DNA of 64,000 nt from an uncultured Gemmiger sp. (GCA_944388165.1 CALXHS010000023.1:1-64000), one strand, 5' to 3'. Shown: positions 40,505 through 50,036, numbered from the stretch's first letter. Notes: generated by a model from the sequence alone, not told the origin. Translations and numbers: made by a program.

Positions 40505-42016
40505 GTGGCAGCACAAACCGCCCTGTCCATGCGGGACGTGGTGTTCCGGTACATGGAACAGGGCAAGCGCAACATCCTGGACCATGTGGACCTGGAGATC
40601 CCCGCCGGCAGCGTGACGGTGGTGATGGGGGCCGGCGGCTGCGGCAAAAGCACCCTGGCCGCCGTGGCCGCCGGGCTGTACCCTGAAAACGGCGGGTTTC
40701 TGGCCGGGGGAAAAATCGCCTGGTTCAGCACCGGACTGGACCGGATGAACCCCCAGCAGCGGGCCCGTCAGGTGGGCATGCTGTTCCAGAACCCCGATTT
40801 ACAGTTCTGCATGGACACCTTGCGCAAGGAAATGCGCTTCTGCATGGAAAACCTATGCCTGGACCCCGGAGAGATGGAACCCCGCATCCGGGCGGCGGCC
40901 GAGGAACTGGGGGTGCAGGAACTGCTGGACCAGCCGCTGCACACCCTGTCCGGCGGGGAAAAGCAGCGGGCGGCCCTGGCCTGCCTGTATGTGATGGAAA
41001 GCCGGTGCCTGCTGCTGGATGAATGTTTTGCCAACCTGGACCGGGACGCCGCCTTGCAGCTGATGGAGATGCTGCGGCAAATGCACCGGCAGGGGCGCAC
41101 CATCCTGGCCATCGACCACCAGCCCGACCTCTGGCTGGACACCGCCGACGAGTTCATCCTGCTGGGGGAAGGGGGCCGTGTGGCGGCCCGGGGGCTGCAC
41201 AAGGGCAATCTGCCCCAGTACAGGCCGCTGTTCCAGGAACTGGGCCTGTTTTACCCCGAGCCGCCCCGTCCCTACCGCCCTGCGGCGGAGGAGAAGGACC
41301 CCATCCTCTGCTTTGAAGAGCTCAGCGTGGCCAAAGGAGAGGTGCGGCGTTCCCTGTTCCGCCGCCGCACCGAACCCGCGCCCCTGCTGCTGGAAGGGGC
41401 CGAAGCCCGGTTCCCCAAAGGGTCCATGACCGCCGTGCTGGGCCCCAGCGGCTGCGGAAAGACCACGGCTTTTCTGGCGGTGCTGCGCCGCCATGCCTAC
41501 ACGGGGCGCATCACCCTGGACGGCGCCGACCTGAGCGGCATCCGTCCCCGGGACCTGTACCGGCAGGTGGGCATCGTGTTCCAGAACCCCGCCAACCAGT
41601 TCATCACCCAGAACGTGGCCGAGGAGGTCATGGCCAGCCTGCGGGTGTGGAACCCCGCCTGGCCGGAGGACGCCTGCCGCGCCGAGGCCGAACGCCGTCT
41701 GGAAGAGTACGGCCTGAGCCGCTACCGGCGGTATTCCCCCTATATGCTCAGCCAGGGGCAGCAGCGGCGGCTGGCGGTGCTCTCCGTTCTGTGCGGCGGG
41801 CAGAAACTGCTTCTGCTGGATGAACCCACCTACGGCCAGGACGCCCGCTCGGTGCAGGCCATCATGGCCCAATTGCGGGACAAGGTGGACAACCAGGGCC
41901 TGAGCGTCATCTTCATCACCCACGACCGGGCGCTGGCTGCCGCCTGGGCGGACAAGATCTATTGGCTGCGGGACCGGAAACTGGAACCGGCCCGGGCGGG
42001 GGAGGTGACCCTGTGA
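40505..42016 (+). CDS. ykoD: YkoD: fused double ATPase of the ECF transporter
   Basis: 503 residues, GTG start at 40505, with GGAGGAC upstream in the end of ykoE. Two ABC domains lie in tandem. Domain 1 (about 1-245) has Walker A GAGGCGKST, signature LSGGEKQRAAL and Walker B CLLLDECFANLD. Domain 2 (about 265-503) has GPSGCGKTT, LSQGQQRRLAVL and LLLLDEPTYGQD. This replaces the separate EcfA1/EcfA2 ATPases. It energises uptake together with YkoC and YkoE. Confidence 0.94.
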   Translation: MAAQTALSMRDVVFRYMEQGKRNILDHVDLEIPAGSVTVVMGAGGCGKSTLAAVAAGLYPENGGFLAGGKIAWFSTGLDRMNPQQRARQVGMLFQNPDLQFCMDTLRKEMRFCMENLCLDPGEMEPRIRAAAEELGVQELLDQPLHTLSGGEKQRAALACLYVMESRCLLLDECFANLDRDAALQLMEMLRQMHRQGRTILAIDHQPDLWLDTADEFILLGEGGRVAARGLHKGNLPQYRPLFQELGLFYPEPPRPYRPAAEEKDPILCFEELSVAKGEVRRSLFRRRTEPAPLLLEGAEARFPKGSMTAVLGPSGCGKTTAFLAVLRRHAYTGRITLDGADLSGIRPRDLYRQVGIVFQNPANQFITQNVAEEVMASLRVWNPAWPEDACRAEAERRLEEYGLSRYRRYSPYMLSQGQQRRLAVLSVLCGGQKLLLLDEPTYGQDARSVQAIMAQLRDKVDNQGLSVIFITHDRALAAAWADKIYWLRDRKLEPARAGEVTL

Positions 42017-42762
42017 CCCCTTTTCTGGAAAAATGGAACCCCACGGTGAAGGCGGCCACGGTGCTGGTGTGCGTGATCCTGCTGTCGGTGCAGTATCTGG
42101 TCAGCCTGAACCTGACGGTGTTCGCCCTGTGCCTGGTATTGCTGCTGGCGGGCTCCCGCTGCGGGCTGCGTCGGCTGGCCGCTTTGCTTCTGCCTGCCGG
42201 TGTGGCGGCGCTGGGCCTGTTTTTCATGGGCCTGTACTACGCCCGGGGCGGCAGCGTGGACCCCGCTGCCCTGGACACGGTATCCGCCCTGCCCTATGCG
42301 GTGCGGGCGGCCATGTCCCGCAACCTGTACACCGCCCCGCAGCTGGCCACCCGTCTGCTGGCCTACGCCGGGCTGGGCATGATGTTTGCCCTGTCCACCG
42401 ATACCGAAATCTTTATCGCCAGCCTGCTGCACCAGTGCCGTCTTTCCCCAAAATTTGCCTACGGCATTCTGGCGGCCTTCCACCTGATGCCCGGCATGGT
42501 GCGGGAATTCAACCAGGTGCGGCTGGCTTTTGCGGTGCGAGGGCTGCATGTCCACCCCCTGTCCCTGCAGCCCATCTTCACCATGCTGGTGAACAGCGTG
42601 CGCTGGTCGGAATGTGTGGCCATGGCCATGGAATCCAAGGGCTTCTGCGGCGACGCGCCCCGCAGCTACTGCCTGGTGCCCCGGATCCACTGGTACGACC
42701 TGGCCGCCGCCGTTGCGGCGGTGGGGGGCATCGTGCTGGGCATGGTCTTTCTGCGGTACTGA
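42013..42762 (+). CDS. ykoC: YkoC: ECF transporter transmembrane (T) component
   Basis: 249 residues, GTG start at 42013 within GGAGGTGACCCTGTGA, overlapping the ykoD stop. Helices occupy most of the N-terminal 130 residues. The C-terminal coupling region shows the EcfT signature pair: LAFAVRGLHVHPL and AMAMESKGFCG (A-R-G and S-K-G motifs that contact the ATPases). Last gene of the riboswitch-controlled operon. Confidence 0.93.
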   Translation: MTPFLEKWNPTVKAATVLVCVILLSVQYLVSLNLTVFALCLVLLLAGSRCGLRRLAALLLPAGVAALGLFFMGLYYARGGSVDPAALDTVSALPYAVRAAMSRNLYTAPQLATRLLAYAGLGMMFALSTDTEIFIASLLHQCRLSPKFAYGILAAFHLMPGMVREFNQVRLAFAVRGLHVHPLSLQPIFTMLVNSVRWSECVAMAMESKGFCGDAPRSYCLVPRIHWYDLAAAVAAVGGIVLGMVFLRY

Positions 42763-42785
42763 CCGCCTTTTACACCCGATACAAA

Positions 42786-42825
42786 CCAAAAAGAGCAGCA
42801 TCCGCAAGGATGCTGCTCTTTTTGG
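42786..42825. terminator. Bidirectional terminator after ykoC
   Basis: AAAAAGAGCAGCATCC pairs with GGATGCTGCTCTTTTT around GCAA; perfect stem. Also usable by the minus-strand reductase gene. Confidence 0.94.
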
Positions 42826-42929
42826 TTGACATGCAGAAAAAGGAGGCTGGGTAGAAAGAAGATTGCCGGAACCGGTTGGGGAGATGGCCCGGACAAAGAA
42901 AGGAGAGGAGGAAATTTCCCTTTTTCTGC

Positions 42930-44887
42930 TCAGATACCGGTGCCGATGTCCAGGGCCGCGTGGTAACCCCAGTAGACGGCGTTGGTGATGGTGCTCACCT
43001 TGGCGGCATCGCCGATGATGCGCACAAAAGGCGCGGTGCCCCGCAGGGCTTCCACGTCGGCGGTGCGGGACCGCTGGCCCAGGGCGCAGATGACGCTGGT
43101 GCCGGGGACGAGAACCTGCTCGCCTGCCTGATTCTCGCAGAGGATGCCGTCAGGCCGCACTTCCAGGCCCTTGTAGCCGGTGTGCACCGTGACGAACTTC
43201 TCGATTTCTTTCAGCAGCAGGGGGCGGTGGCGCACGTTGGCGTCGGGGGCCAGGGTGGCCCGCATCTCCACCAGGTGGACACGCTTGCCCTCCTGGCCCA
43301 GATGGATGGCGCACTCGCAGCCCGCCAGGCCGCCGCCGAAGACCACCACGTCGTCGGTGACCTTGTCTTTTTCTTTATAATAGTTGTTGACGATGACCAC
43401 GTTGTCTCCGTCCAGGCCCGGGATGGGCGGCACCAGAGGGGCGGAACCCACCGCGATGATGAGCGCGTCGGGGGCCACCGCTTCCACCAGCTCGGGGGTG
43501 ACGGCGGTGTTCAGGCGAATCTCGACGCCTGCCTTGCGGGCTAGGTTGGCGTAGGTGCCCGTCAGCTGGTACATCTCCTGCTTGAAGGGCAGGGCCTGCT
43601 CGCTTTTCAGGATGCCGCCCAGTTCGCCGTCCTTCTCGCACAGGATGACCTGATGCCCACGGCGGGCCGCGGTGTAGGCGGCGTACAGGCCGCCGGGGCC
43701 GCCGCCTGCCACCAGGACTTTCTTCTTTTCGGGGGCGGGGTAGATGGTGTCGCCCTCCATTTCCCGGCCAATGAGGGGGTTCACGGTGCAGCGGCGGGTA
43801 GCGGTGGCAGCGCGCTCCGCCATGCAGGTGAAGCAACGCAGGCAGCGGACAATTTCCTCGCCCCGGTTGGACATGACCTTGTTGGGCAGGAAGGGGGCGG
43901 CCAGCAGGGCGCGGGCCATGTAGACGATATCCGCCTTGCCGGAGGCAATAATTTCCTCCATCTGGGCGGGGTCGTTCAGGCCGCCGATGGTAGCCACCGG
44001 GATCTTCACGTGCTTTTTGATCTCAGCGGCCAGATACACATTGCAGCCGTGGTCCTTGAACATGCTGGGGGGGTGTCGCCGAAGCCCCGCTGATAGGTGC
44101 CAGCGGAAACGTGCAAAAGGTCGATATACGGTTCGATCTGCTGGGCAATGCGGCAGCCCTCAGCCAGGTCATACCCGCCCTCGAACAGCTCCGAGCCGGA
44201 CAGGCGGAACTCGATGGGGAAGCGGGGGCCCACGGCTTCCCGCACCGCTTTGAGCACCTCAATGGCGAAACGGCAGCGGTTTTCCAGGGTGCCGCCGTAC
44301 TCGTCGGTGCGCTTGTTGAAGTAGGGAGAGAAGAACTGGTTGATAAGCCAGCCGTGACCACCGTGGATCATGAGCATCTCAAAGCCCGCCCGCTTGGCAA
44401 GGCCCGCTACATGACCGTAGGATTTCACGATATCGGCGATCATCTCCTTGGTCAGCTCGCCGACCTCCACCCCGTCGGGGCGGGTGCAGGCGGAGGGGCC
44501 CCACTGGGCCAGACCCTTCTGCTTGGATTTATCGGTCATGTAGGTGCCGGAGTACATGCCGGAATGGGAGAGTTCCAGGCTGGGCATGGCCCCGTGGCGG
44601 CGGATGGCGTCCGCCGTGTAGGTGGCGGCAGCCAGGGAGTTGAGGATGCTCTCATCCAGGTGGTAGGCGTGGGAGCCGTCGGTGGCGGGGTGGACCATGC
44701 ACTCGGACACGGTCACCGCACCGGCGCCGCCCTTGGCCCGCAATTCATAGAAGGCCGTGGACTTGGGGCCGATGCAGCCGTCGTTGGTGATATCGGTGCC
44801 GCCCATGGGGGCGGAAAACATCCGGTTGCGGAAGGTGACGCCCCCGATGGTGATGGGGGCGCACAGATGGGGATACTGGTATTTCAT
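42930..44887 (-). pseudogene. FadH-like enoate/2,4-dienoyl-CoA reductase, frameshifted at a C7 run
   Basis: Two overlapping frames together form a normal protein of about 650 residues. The first (from the ATG at 44887, after AAAGGA) is the FMN-binding old-yellow-enzyme barrel (MIHGGHGWLINQFFSP, DEYGGTLENR). The second (end 42930) has the [4Fe-4S] cysteines CLRCFTC and CTVNP, the FAD motif VAGGGPGGLYAAY and an NAD(P) motif FGGGLAGCE. The break lies at seven Cs on the minus strand (44067-44073); one extra C would restore the frame (GDTPPSMFKDHG). It could be a true mutation, a phase-variable tract or a sequencing error. If intact it would reduce unsaturated acids or esters, here beside a GPR1-type transporter and an esterase. 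Confidence 0.9.
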
Positions 44888-44908
44888 GGCAGATTCCTTT
44901 CAAGGGTT

Positions 44909-45496
44909 TCAGTAGGGCAGCACTTTGCGGCCCAGGGCGGTGCTCATGAGCATGGCGCTGCCGGAATAGAGCATCCAGCCGGCAAAGGCCATGATGCACA
45001 CCGCTGCCGGGGTGCGCAGGTTCACAAGGCCCAGGTCGCTGAGCCCCATGCAGATGAAGCCCAGGCAGATGACCCCCATGAAGAAGGCCATGGGGCCGTT
45101 TTTCAGCTGAACGAAGGTGGCGGAGATGCACAGCAGCATGAACGCCGCCAGGAACGCCGCGCCGTCCACATAGCCTTTCACCCCGGCAATGGCTTCGGGC
45201 ACGGTGCGCCCGGCCGCCGTGTAGACGACCACCACAGCGCCCCAGATGCCGTTCTGCACCAGAGTCACGCCGGAAAGCACCCCGTTGGCCACCGCGCCGA
45301 TGACGTTGCCCGCCTTGAAAGCCTGCACGCTGGTGAGCAGGACCAGGGGGCAGGCGGCCAGGGCCCAGGGCAGCACGGCTGCCATGGCGGAAGTGTCTGC
45401 CAGGCCGAAAAGCACCGGCCACAGGGTAAACAGCACCAACCCGGTGATGATGTTGCCCAGGGGGGCGGAATCGGCGACCTTGCCCGCCCCGCTCAT
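44909..45496 (-). CDS. GPR1/FUN34/YaaH-family transporter (acetate/succinate type)
   Basis: 195 residues, six helices. The family entry motif appears as SAPLGNIITGLVLF near the N-terminus (usual form NPAPLGL); further features are FKAGNVIGAVANG and GYVDGAAFLAAFMLLC. Relatives such as SatP move acetate or succinate with protons. Start and stop overlap (ATGA) with the upstream esterase, and the FadH-like gene follows 21 bases downstream, so the three form one operon: an ester or acid is taken up or released, cleaved and reduced. That pathway is inferred. Confidence 0.87.
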   Translation of the reverse strand: MSGAGKVADSAPLGNIITGLVLFTLWPVLFGLADTSAMAAVLPWALAACPLVLLTSVQAFKAGNVIGAVANGVLSGVTLVQNGIWGAVVVVYTAAGRTVPEAIAGVKGYVDGAAFLAAFMLLCISATFVQLKNGPMAFFMGVICLGFICMGLSDLGLVNLRTPAAVCIMAFAGWMLYSGSAMLMSTALGRKVLPY

Positions 45497-46392
45497 CGTG
45501 CGGCCTCCTGCAGAACGCTGCGCAGATACCGGTGGATCAGGGCGATGCCGTCCTCCCAGGCGTCCATCCGGTTGATGAAGAAGCCGTGGACACAGCCCGC
45601 AAACCGCTTGCAGGTCACTTCCACACCGGCCCGGGCCAGCTTCAGGGCAAACTCCTCATCTTCCGGGGCCAGGCTGTCGTCCCCGGCGGTGATGACCAGG
45701 GTCTGGGGCAGCGCCGCCAGACGGTCGGCGGGGGCAAACAGGGGAGACACCCGCCAGTCCCCGGCCTTGTCGGCCGGGCAGTACAGGGCGTTGTAGCCCC
45801 GGGCGCGCTCGGCGGGCATGTCCCGCTCGGGGTGGAACTTCTCCACCGGGTCGGTCTGCAGGTCCAGGGGGGCGTAGGTGATCACCGCCGCCAGGGGCCG
45901 CACGGCGGCCTCGTCAGCTTCGGCCATGCAGACATTGGCCACCAGGTTGCCGCCGGCGCTCTGGCCCAGCAGGATCAGCTTGTCCGGGTCACAGTCCAGA
46001 CCGGCGGCCTGGTCTTTGGCCCACAAAGCAGCGGCGCGGGCCTGGTGCACCGCCGTGGGGAAGGGATAGTCCGGCGCCAGGGCGTAGTCCACATCCGCCA
46101 CCACGCACTGGAAGGTGCAGGCCAGACGGCGGCAGAACAGCTCGTCCCGGTCGCTGCGGCCCCGGATGAACCCGCCGCCGTGGCAGTTCACCAGGATGGG
46201 GGCTCCCGGCGTGACCTGGAAGGGCACCGTCAGGTACACCTGCACCGGTTCTTCCCCGGGAACTTCCACCGTCACGGGGCGCACGCTGCAGGGATAACGG
46301 TCCATCTCCTCGGCGGAAATGTGGGGCTGGGCCTGTTTGGGGGAGCTGGCACGCATGGCTTGGGCCAGGGTCTGCTTTTCCTTTTGATCCAT
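45493..46392 (-). CDS. HSL-family alpha/beta hydrolase (esterase)
   Basis: 299 residues from the ATG at 46392 (MDQKEKQTLAQ), after GAGGTG. The oxyanion-hole motif HGGGF (about residue 72), nucleophile GQSAGG (about 152), acid in TAGDDSLAPEDEEF and histidine in CVHGFF make a complete hormone-sensitive-lipase-type triad. It would cleave short-chain carboxylic esters in the cytosol. First gene of the operon with the GPR1-type transporter and the FadH-like reductase, transcribed divergently from a LysR remnant. Confidence 0.93.
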   Translation of the reverse strand: MDQKEKQTLAQAMRASSPKQAQPHISAEEMDRYPCSVRPVTVEVPGEEPVQVYLTVPFQVTPGAPILVNCHGGGFIRGRSDRDELFCRRLACTFQCVVADVDYALAPDYPFPTAVHQARAAALWAKDQAAGLDCDPDKLILLGQSAGGNLVANVCMAEADEAAVRPLAAVITYAPLDLQTDPVEKFHPERDMPAERARGYNALYCPADKAGDWRVSPLFAPADRLAALPQTLVITAGDDSLAPEDEEFALKLARAGVEVTCKRFAGCVHGFFINRMDAWEDGIALIHRYLRSVLQEAAR

Positions 46393-46430
46393 AACAAACA
46401 CCTCGTCTGCTGCAAAACGGCTTTTTTTCC

Positions 46431-46459
46431 ATTATATCGCCGTTGTTTGTACCTCACAA
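46431..46459 (-). promoter_or_regulatory. Promoter of the esterase-transporter-reductase operon
   Basis: Minus strand TTGTGA (46459-46454), a 17-base spacer and TATAAT (46436-46431). Confidence 0.7.
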
Positions 46460-46483
46460 GGCGGCTGGCCCATAGTAATTCCA

Positions 46484-46495
46484 TATGGTTCGATA
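46484..46495. promoter_or_regulatory. Shared motif TATGGTTCGATA between divergent promoters
   Basis: Closely matches motifs at 47026 (TATCGTTCCATCA) and 48381 (TATGGTTCCATCA on minus). It overlaps the palindrome CCATATGG (46481-46488). Likely binding site of the LysR-type regulator encoded here, or of a related one. Confidence 0.5.
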
Positions 46496-46520
46496 GGAAA
46501 AAAGGAATGGGATTCTGCCA

Positions 46521-46549
46521 TGGACAAGACCCCGGCGGGCGTTTACAAT
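46521..46549 (+). promoter_or_regulatory. Promoter of the lysR remnant
   Basis: TGGACA (46521-46526), a 17-base spacer and TACAAT (46544-46549). Confidence 0.68.
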
Positions 46550-46584
46550 AGAAGTAAGTCAACACAAGAAACGGGGGTACTTTC

Positions 46585-47013
46585 ATGAGTCTGGATAAGC
46601 TGGATTACGTGCTGGCACTGGCCGAGGAACGCAACCTGACCCGTGCCGCCAAAAAGACCTTCATTTCCCAGCCCTTCCTGCTGCCCTACCCGGGCAACGG
46701 CTTCTACCGCTGCGCCCAGTTGCTGCTGAACCAGGCGGGGGTCAAGCCGGGGCGCATCCTGAACTATACCAACATGAACACCGCCTACCAGCTCTGCGCC
46801 AAAGGGGTGGGTATGCTCTTCATCACCCCGGCGCTGTTCGACCGCTTCCTGCCCGCCTTGCAGGGGCAGATGGCTTTCTGCACCCTGCAGGAGCCGGTGT
46901 ACACCCGGGCCTCGGTGGCGGCGTGGCGGCAGGACACCCCCCACGCGCCCCTCATCCGGGAGATGATCGACCTGACCCGGGAACTGCTGCTGCCCCGGCT
47001 GGTCAGCCCCTGA
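46585..47013 (+). pseudogene. LysR-family regulator with large internal deletion
   Basis: 142 residues instead of about 300. The N-terminal helix-turn-helix begins normally (LDKLDYVLALAEERNLTRAA, then KKTFISQP). It breaks inside the recognition helix and jumps, still in frame, to LLPYPGNGFYRCAQLLLNQAG and the C-terminal half of the effector domain (MNTAYQLCAKGVGMLFITPAL). About 150 residues are gone, including the wing, linker helix and first effector subdomain. DNA binding should be lost. Promoter and ribosome-binding region remain. The divergent esterase operon and the downstream enolase-superfamily gene were likely its targets. Confidence 0.82.
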
Positions 47014-47025
47014 TTGGTTCCAGGT

Positions 47026-47078
47026 TATCGTTCCATCAAACAATGGTATTAGACGTTTCCTTTTTTGTCGGGTATGCT
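47026..47078 (+). promoter_or_regulatory. Motif plus promoter of the enolase-superfamily gene
   Basis: Motif TATCGTTCCATCA (47026-47038), then TTAGAC (47049-47054), an 18-base spacer and TATGCT (47073-47078). A motif just upstream of the -35 suits an activator. Confidence 0.6.
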
Positions 47079-47134
47079 GAAAACACGAAGGATCGTGTAC
47101 ATCCGCATTCCAATTTACAAGGAGGAGACCCGTC

Positions 47135-48277
47135 ATGAAGATCACCCGCATGGAATACATCCCTGCCAGCAAGTACCTGTTCATCAGGATCCACACCGAC
47201 GAAGGCGTTACCGGCATCGGCGAAGTGGGGTCCTGGGGTTACCTGGATGGTACCCTGGGCGTGCTGAAAAAGCTGGAAGGGTATCTCATCGGCAAGGACC
47301 CGTTCTGCATCGAACACCACTGGCAGTACATGTACCGCAGCATGTATTTCCGCGGCTCCCTCATCATGAGCGCCATCGCCGCCATCGATATCGCTCTGTG
47401 GGACATCAAGGGCAAGGCCCTGGGCGTTCCGGTGTACGAGCTGCTGGGCGGCCGTTACCGGGACAAGGTGCGCACCTACCCGGCGGTGTTCAAGTTCACC
47501 CCCGAAGAGATGGCCGCCGCCTGTGCCGAGATCAAGGCCCAGGGGTTCACCGCCGCCCGCCTGATGATCACCGGCGATATGCGCCAGCGCACCTGCGGCA
47601 TTGAGGACAGCATCTTCAGCCACCGGGTGGCCTCCCAGGTGGAGCGTGTGCGCGCCTGCCGGGAAGCGGTGGGCGCGGACTTCGACCTGATCCTGGAGAT
47701 CCACCGTTCCATGAGCGTGCCCGACGCCATCGCCTTTGCCAAGGGCGTGGAACCCTATAACCCCCTCTTCCTGGAAGACCCCATCGCCCCCGACAGCGAC
47801 GAGGTCATGGCGGAAGTGGCTTCCAAGACCTGGCTGCCCATTGCCACCGGCGAACGGTTCGTCACGGTGCAGGAGTTCGAGAACCTGCTCATGAAGAAGG
47901 CCGCCCGCTATGTGCGCCCCGACCTGTGCGCCATGGGCGGCATCACCGCCTGCAAGAAGGTGGCCGCCATTGCCGAAAGCCACTATGTGGACATCGTGCC
48001 CCACAACCCCCTGGGCCCCGTGTCCACCGCCGCCTGCCTGCAGCTGGACGCCGCCGTGCCCAACGTGGCCATTCAGGAATTCCCCAGCTTCTACCTCTCC
48101 GGCGGGGAGAAGGATATGATCACCACCGAACTGAAGCTGGACCACGGCTTCCTGGTGGTGCCGGATGCCCCCGGCATCGGCATCGAACTGGTGGAGGACA
48201 TCACCGAAAAGTTCCCCCCTGCCCAGCGCAGCATCAACTGCCAGATCTCCTTTGACGGCGGCGTGCGCGACCTGTAA
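47135..48277 (+). CDS. Enolase-superfamily sugar-acid dehydratase (mandelate racemase/galactonate dehydratase type)
   Basis: 380 residues from the ATG at 47135, after AAGGAGGAG. An N-terminal capping domain (about 1-115, ending with AIDIALWDIKGKALG) precedes the barrel. Metal ligands: LEIHRSM (E about 191, with a following His as in the galactonate/mannonate dehydratase group), FLEDP and GERF. The catalytic histidine is in IVPHNPLGPV. The absence of the K-x-K pair of muconate lactonising enzymes and the presence of EIH and HNP favour dehydration of a sugar acid in the RspA/DgoD/ManD range; the exact acid is unknown. The permease downstream shares an upstream motif, so uptake and dehydration of the same acid is plausible. 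Confidence 0.9.
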   Translation: MKITRMEYIPASKYLFIRIHTDEGVTGIGEVGSWGYLDGTLGVLKKLEGYLIGKDPFCIEHHWQYMYRSMYFRGSLIMSAIAAIDIALWDIKGKALGVPVYELLGGRYRDKVRTYPAVFKFTPEEMAAACAEIKAQGFTAARLMITGDMRQRTCGIEDSIFSHRVASQVERVRACREAVGADFDLILEIHRSMSVPDAIAFAKGVEPYNPLFLEDPIAPDSDEVMAEVASKTWLPIATGERFVTVQEFENLLMKKAARYVRPDLCAMGGITACKKVAAIAESHYVDIVPHNPLGPVSTAACLQLDAAVPNVAIQEFPSFYLSGGEKDMITTELKLDHGFLVVPDAPGIGIELVEDITEKFPPAQRSINCQISFDGGVRDL

Positions 48278-48316
48278 TTCTTTTTTGCCAATCCCATATG
48301 CCTCTTCATATGCCTT

Positions 48317-48345
48317 GGACCGCCCGAAAGGGCGGTCCTTTTTTT
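48317..48345 (+). terminator. Terminator of the dehydratase gene
   Basis: GGACCGCCC-GAAA-GGGCGGTCC followed by T7. Confidence 0.95.
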
Positions 48346-48380
48346 GTCGTTTTGGGGCAGGCGGGGGCCATTGCATAATT

Positions 48381-48551
48381 TGATGGAACCATAGCGGCCC
48401 GGCTATCTTTATGTCACAGGTTGAACAAAGGGGGAATGTCAATTTTGGCAGGGCGCACAAAAACCCCCTTTGCCCCCTCGGGGCGATTCCGTCGGGATTA
48501 TAGACCGATACACAAACGATATTTTACTTTCCCCGTACCGCCCGGTAGGAT
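48381..48551 (+). promoter_or_regulatory. Leader region of the permease gene
   Basis: Between the terminator and the permease start (about 310 bases, no gene seen) lie motif TGATGGAACCATA (48381-48393), a long-range repeat AAAGGGGG/CCCCCTTT (near 48427-48472), and a weak promoter TTTACT-17-TAGGAT (48523-48551). Confidence 0.45.
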
Positions 48552-48655
48552 GAAGACACAGAAACGGAAACCAGCTGATTCCACTGCAGCGGACACCGAA
48601 CCAGCCGCCCGGCCCGCGGCCCGCCGGTGTGAAATTATGAGGAAGGATGAATCAC

Positions 48656-49957
48656 ATGACTCCACAACTGATCATCTGTTTGGTCATCTGTGCCATCACA
48701 GTGGCATTCTACATTTACGGCAAGTTCCCCATGGCGGTGGTCGCCATGGCTTCGGTGGCCGCGTTCCTGGTCACCGGCTGCATCGACGGCGCTTCGGTGC
48801 TGGGTTACTTCGGCAACAACAACGGCATCATGATCATGTCCATGTTCGTGGTGGCCGCCGGTTTCAATAAAACACAGTTCGTCAAAAACGTGGCCGATGG
48901 TCTGAACCGGTTCGCCAAAGGCAACCTGACCAAGATCATGTGCGGCTACGTGCTGGTGGCGATCCTGCTCAGCCAGTTTATCCAGAGCCCCGTGGTCGTC
49001 TTCGGTATTCTGGCGCCCCTGCTGGCCCAGACCGTGGAATCCATCGGCGTCAAGCCCAGCAAGGTCATGTTCGCCCTGGGCGTTGCCTCCATCGCCACCT
49101 GCTCTGCATTCCCCCTGGGCTCCGGCGCCACCGTGGCCGCTGAGCTCAACGGCTACCTGGCCGCCGGCGGCTACACCGACTTCGTGGTGCAGCTCACCGA
49201 TCCCATGAAGGCCCGTCTGCCCCTGGTCATCGTCTGCGCTCTGTACTGCATCTTCCTTGCCCCCCGCCTGGCTCCCAATGAACCCATTCTGGAAATCAAA
49301 CAGAACGAAAACCGCGGCGCCCAGGCAGCTCTGAACAGAAAGAAGCTGCCCATGTTCCAGGGAGTGGCCGCTTTCGTGATCTTCTTCGGCACCACCATCG
49401 CCCTGATTTTCCAGAAGTACATCGGTCTGGACACCTGGATCATCTGCATGGTGGCCGGTATCCTGATGGTCGTCTGCGGCGTGCTCAGCCAGGAAGAAGC
49501 CGTGGCCGCCATGCCCACCTGGATGTACCTGCTGTTCGTCGGTTCTCTGGCCATGGGCGGCGCCCTGACCAACACCGGTGCCGGCCAGCTCATCGGTGAC
49601 GCTGTGGCCGCTGCCGCCAACACCCTGGACAACACCTTCCTGATCTACCTGATGTTCTTCCTGATCCCCTTCCTGATGACCCAGGTCATGCAGAACCGCG
49701 GCGTTATGCTGATCTTCATCCCCCTGGCTGCCCAGGCCTGCAAGAGCATGGGCGCCAACCCCATCGGCATCGTCATCTGCGTCCAGGCTGCCTGCCTGAC
49801 CGCCTTCATGACCCCCATGGCCACCGCGGCGGTGCCCTACTACATGGCTGCCGGCGGCTACGACATCAAGAGCGTGTTCAAGCAGTCCATCGTGCCCGCT
49901 ATTCTCTTCTGCGCTGTCAGCGTCATCTGGAGCGCCATCGCGTTCCCCCTGTACTGA
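48656..49957 (+). CDS. Anion permease of the SLC13/CitM-like (IT) superfamily
   Basis: 433 residues from the ATG at 48656, nine bases after GGAAGG; an ATG at 48647 overlaps the ribosome-binding site. About eleven helices in two repeated halves. Hairpin motifs resemble ion transporter superfamily permeases: FIQSPVVVFGILAPLLAQ in the first half and QNRGVMLIFIPLAAQACKSMG with TAFMTPMATAAVPYYMAAG in the second. It should import a carboxylate or sugar acid with Na+ or H+. The upstream motif shared with the dehydratase gene suggests a common substrate. Confidence 0.85.
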   Translation: MTPQLIICLVICAITVAFYIYGKFPMAVVAMASVAAFLVTGCIDGASVLGYFGNNNGIMIMSMFVVAAGFNKTQFVKNVADGLNRFAKGNLTKIMCGYVLVAILLSQFIQSPVVVFGILAPLLAQTVESIGVKPSKVMFALGVASIATCSAFPLGSGATVAAELNGYLAAGGYTDFVVQLTDPMKARLPLVIVCALYCIFLAPRLAPNEPILEIKQNENRGAQAALNRKKLPMFQGVAAFVIFFGTTIALIFQKYIGLDTWIICMVAGILMVVCGVLSQEEAVAAMPTWMYLLFVGSLAMGGALTNTGAGQLIGDAVAAAANTLDNTFLIYLMFFLIPFLMTQVMQNRGVMLIFIPLAAQACKSMGANPIGIVICVQAACLTAFMTPMATAAVPYYMAAGGYDIKSVFKQSIVPAILFCAVSVIWSAIAFPLY

Positions 49958-50000
49958 TAGCCTGACCCAAACTTCCTTCTCTTCATCATAAAGCATCCAG

Positions 50001-50036
50001 CAGCCCCCGGACGCACACCCGTCCGGGGGCTGTTGT
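50001..50036 (+). terminator. Terminator of the permease gene
   Basis: CAGCCCCCGGAC pairs with GTCCGGGGGCTG, followed by TTGT; short T-tract. Confidence 0.75.
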
